DNA of 64,000 bases from Paenibacillus sp. (GTDB lineage Bacteria > Bacillota > Bacilli > Paenibacillales > Paenibacillaceae), in NCBI GenBank assembly GCA_031254035.1, contig JAIRVF010000100.1, forward strand, positions 1 through 64,000, written 5' to 3'. The position numbers and the translations under genes were made by a program. The stretch's first letter is position 1. Every line of letters starts with the position of its first letter. Below the pieces are notes generated by a model. It had not been told where the DNA came from. It saw nothing but the letters and a program-made list of their open reading frames with translations, and made no database searches. Positions 61,463 to 64,000 of this stretch are shown here, one piece after another.

Positions 61463-62388
61463 ACGACAGGCCCTCCTTTGGTAATTTCGAGGAATACATC
61501 CTCCAGATTGGTTTGTGCTTCGTGGAAGGAGATAACAGCATATCCCCAAGATATAATGCGTTGAAGAAGCTGCACCTGCTCAAGATCCCCGCCGTTAAAA
61601 TGCACATGAATTCCCATATTATCAGAAAGCACCGCCGACACCAGCGCTTCATCCCGCAATTGCTGCGCAAGCTCCTCCTCCCGTTCAATTACACGGATAT
61701 GCAGCACTTTTTTCACACGAAGCTGCGCCTGGATATCGGCAACCCTGCCCTGAGCTACCATCTCCCCATGTTCAATCACGCCGATTTCATCCACCATTTC
61801 TGCCAGTTCAGGTAGAATATGCGAAGAAATAATAATCGTCTTGCCCATTTGCTTCAATTCTTTTAATATTTCGCGCATTTCGATTCTTGCCCTCGGGTCA
61901 AGGCCGGAAGCTGGCTCGTCCAAGATCAGAACTTTCGGATCATGAATCAGGCAGCGTGCGAGACAAAGGCGCTGCTTCATGCCTCGGGAAAGAGTGTCGA
62001 CATACACGTCGCTTTTATCGCTTAAGTTTACTAGCTCGAGCAGCTGCGGAATGAGCTTTTCTCGTTCAGTGCGCGGGATGCTGTAACTCGCCCCGTAAAA
62101 ATGTAAATATTCCGTCGTCTTCAATTGGTCATATACGCCGAAAAAGTCAGGCATGTAACCGATTCTTTTGCGCACCTCTTTGGGATGCTGCGTCACATCA
62201 AAACCGTCCACTTTTGCCACACCCGATGTCGGCAGCATTAATGTAGCCAAAATCGACATGGTTGTGGACTTGCCGGCGCCATTCGGTCCCACAAATCCAA
62301 ATACCGTTCCCTCCGGAATACATAGATTAATGTCTTTGAGCGCATTGAAATTCCCATATTTTTTGCTTAAATGCTGAATATCTATCAT
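61459..62388 (-). CDS. ABC transporter, ATP-binding protein
   Basis: 309 residues. Walker A FVGPNGAGKSTTMSILA, Q loop YMPDFFGVYDQLKT, signature TLSRGMKQRLCLARCLIHDP, Walker B VLILDEPASGLDPRARIEM and H-loop IISSHILPELAEMVDEIGVI. The C-terminal 80 residues are an accessory domain common in CcmA/NatA-type exporters. The ATG overlaps the stop of the upstream gene by four bases. Confidence 0.94.
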   Translation of the reverse strand: MIDIQHLSKKYGNFNALKDINLCIPEGTVFGFVGPNGAGKSTTMSILATLMLPTSGVAKVDGFDVTQHPKEVRKRIGYMPDFFGVYDQLKTTEYLHFYGASYSIPRTEREKLIPQLLELVNLSDKSDVYVDTLSRGMKQRLCLARCLIHDPKVLILDEPASGLDPRARIEMREILKELKQMGKTIIISSHILPELAEMVDEIGVIEHGEMVAQGRVADIQAQLRVKKVLHIRVIEREEELAQQLRDEALVSAVLSDNMGIHVHFNGGDLEQVQLLQRIISWGYAVISFHEAQTNLEDVFLEITKGGPVV

Positions 62389-64000
62389 GGCTTCACCACC
62401 CCCTCAACTGAAAGTTCGGGCAGTATCAGCTCCGTTGCTTCCTTGGCTACCAGCTTAACCCGGATACGCCCCTGCGCAGCGTAACGCTCATTCGGATCTG
62501 CCACACTCCACTTTCTGGATGCATCCCACTTGAGAGGCTCCCATTCTTGCTTGGTATAATCGAAAATATAATATTCCGTTTGCTTGCCTGGATTTTTGCT
62601 TTGCAGCTTCATCGTCCCACCCGTCATTTTTTTCATATCGGGAACATCGTAATCGAATACAATATAGCCCTGCTCGATATGGCTGTCGCCATTAGGATCC
62701 GGATAATAGCTAGTCGTTGCTTGAGTGACCATCGGCGACACGAATCCGAATGGAATGTTCAGCTTGCCTTTTTGGATCCAACTGATGTCCACAGGTTGAA
62801 GCCATACATTAAGCTGGTTGCTTTCGATTTCATGGCCATCATTGAGGTAGTTGAACAGCTTGTCCTTGCTGAATCCCAATACATAAGCTTCCTTTGAAGA
62901 CCATGCCGAAGCCTGCAAGTAGTTGTCTATCATACCTCTTTCACGAACAAACGGATCTTGACCGTTATTTGGGTATCCCTGGAACAGCGCAAACGATAGA
63001 TTGCCGTTTACAAATGATTGCGCGTTTGAGACTGCCGCCAACGAAACGCTTTTCCCTTGCTCCAAATCTCCAAGAGGGTACAGCTTACCGCCCACGATCA
63101 AGCCTGCATGATCCAGACTTTTGGATGTCGAGTTCACCACGCTGCCGTCAACGGTTCCTTTGTCATTGATAAACAAGCTGACATTGAATTTGCCCAATCC
63201 TTCCACTTGCGAGCGCTGTTCTACCCAAAGTTTGGCCAGAGACCACTGCGCCATGTCCAACAGCTCGACGCCCGTCTCCTTGGTTCCCATTTCGACCAGA
63301 CTCCGGGTGTTATTGGAGCCCGAGAAACTACCACCCTCCCGCTGAATGGACACATATGAATTAGCAGGGAACTCCAGATGATAATTACCGCTTCCCGGTG
63401 AGAAAAACGCCGTTGCGCTTTTCATCTTACCTCGGCCGCTTCCATCCAGTTCCACCACATTCAGCGTATGGGACATCTTCTTGGTTTTATCCGCTGCTCC
63501 GATAAAATACACTGTGCCGCTGGCAATGACCGCGATCGTCGGAATCATCCACCAGGCCCATTCGCGCTTGTCCGCCTTTTTCAAGATCCAGTACAGCAGT
63601 GGTGCCACAACAATAGCGTAAATCAGGATCAGCCAGGCAAGTACCTGAAACGAAGGCATTTTCAGCGAAGGGAAAAAGTTCAGAACATAGCTCAGATTCA
63701 ACATCGGATTATAATTTCCGCGCATAGCATTCCAATTGCTCGTCTGCAATTCGCTGCCCAGCAGCGCAGACCAGACGGAAGGATGACCCGGCCAGGCAGC
63801 AATCGGCTCCTGAGTAACGTCATAAGCCGCGTAAAGCACCTTGCCGTTTTCAACCTGACGGCTTGCAAACAGAGGTTTGCCGCCTTCTGCATACAGCAGC
63901 TTGGCCTCTTTGACAATTTCGGCGTCGGATAACGTCACTTCCCCGCCCAGATTCAGTTTTGCCGCTCCGCCTTTTTCGCTCCCCTGCTTGTAAGCTCCAA
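62385..64000 (-). CDS. Large membrane protein of the MoxR/ABC operon (5' part missing)
   Basis: At least 538 residues; the frame stays open to the right edge, so the true start lies outside the window. An in-frame GTG at 63936-63938 is not a convincing start because codons before it continue without a stop (LNLGGEVTLSDAEIV). Two membrane helices occur (FQVLAWLILIYAIVVAPLLY and AWWMIPTIAVIASGTVYFIG), between an N-terminal region possibly of the amidotransferase/DUF4350 type (DAEIVKEAKLLYAEGGKPLF) and a long C-terminal beta-rich part (FPANSYVSIQREGGSFSGSN), probably outside the cell. No family recognised with confidence. First visible gene of the operon. Confidence 0.8.
   Translation of the reverse strand, partial: GAYKQGSEKGGAAKLNLGGEVTLSDAEIVKEAKLLYAEGGKPLFASRQVENGKVLYAAYDVTQEPIAAWPGHPSVWSALLGSELQTSNWNAMRGNYNPMLNLSYVLNFFPSLKMPSFQVLAWLILIYAIVVAPLLYWILKKADKREWAWWMIPTIAVIASGTVYFIGAADKTKKMSHTLNVVELDGSGRGKMKSATAFFSPGSGNYHLEFPANSYVSIQREGGSFSGSNNTRSLVEMGTKETGVELLDMAQWSLAKLWVEQRSQVEGLGKFNVSLFINDKGTVDGSVVNSTSKSLDHAGLIVGGKLYPLGDLEQGKSVSLAAVSNAQSFVNGNLSFALFQGYPNNGQDPFVRERGMIDNYLQASAWSSKEAYVLGFSKDKLFNYLNDGHEIESNQLNVWLQPVDISWIQKGKLNIPFGFVSPMVTQATTSYYPDPNGDSHIEQGYIVFDYDVPDMKKMTGGTMKLQSKNPGKQTEYYIFDYTKQEWEPLKWDASRKWSVADPNERYAAQGRIRVKLVAKEATELILPELSVEGVVKP

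Overview
The window reads as a chromosomal segment of a Paenibacillus-like Firmicute. The first 89 bases are the 5' end of a 16S rRNA gene on the minus strand whose variable segment resembles Paenibacillus 16S. The proteins are of Bacillus/Paenibacillus type, and strong AGGAGG-like ribosome sites, TTG/GTG starts and T-rich hairpin terminators are common. Most genes lie on the minus strand.

Layout. 1-700: 16S rRNA start with two tandem sigma-A promoters. 0.7-5.6 kb: an AT-rich accessory stretch with a nucleotidyltransferase, a YoaP-type acetyltransferase, a truncated group IIC intron sitting just behind a terminator, a DUF1801 gene with a second broken copy of its 3' end, a GyrI-like protein and a WYL regulator. 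5.6-8.8 kb: a LysR regulator divergent from hutG-gltS (formimidoylglutamase and glutamate/Na+ symporter). 9-10.8 kb: a membrane glycerophosphodiesterase. 10.9-12.7 kb: small accessory genes (an acetyltransferase, an acetyltransferase remnant, a PTP-like protein) separated by repeat-like spacers. 12.7-18.9 kb: a stalk-domain lipoprotein, a PAT-type acetyltransferase, a DUF2231 protein with a two-component system, and an M24 peptidase. 19.7-22.1 kb: a queuosine-precursor transporter behind a preQ1-I riboswitch, then a TcyP-like cystine symporter.

22.6-33.8 kb is a cobalamin region in two minus-strand groups. cobD-cbiZ-cbiB-cobC comes first. A promoter, a cobalamin riboswitch and a terminator then precede btuF-btuC-btuD-cobT-cobU-cobS-cobQ. 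Together they import corrinoids, release cobyric acid from cobinamide (CbiZ), re-attach the aminopropanol arm (CobD, CbiB), activate it (CobU) and add the lower ligand (CobT, CobC, CobS). No corrin-ring synthesis genes are present in the window.

34-38.9 kb: lipoate ligase, a broken isoprenylcysteine methyltransferase, YqkE, an EamA transporter, a Cof-type phosphatase and a metallo-beta-lactamase-fold phosphodiesterase. 39.5-43.5 kb: the sulfate ABC transporter cysT-cysW-cysA with sbp last and bracketed by inverted copies of a dispersed repeat. 43.7-50.6 kb: YjbQ, TetR, YigZ, glucose-6-phosphate isomerase, a beta-hydroxyacid dehydrogenase and transketolase. 51.9-64.0 kb: one long minus-strand operon running off the window edge: large membrane protein, ABC ATPase, ABC permease, coiled-coil membrane protein, MoxR ATPase, DUF58 protein and two von Willebrand A (VWA) membrane proteins.

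No CRISPR array, tRNA or intact transposase was seen. The most noteworthy signals are the preQ1-I riboswitch, the intron remnant together with an intron-free duplicate of its target, four families of dispersed intergenic repeats, and the MoxR/DUF58/VWA/ABC operon.
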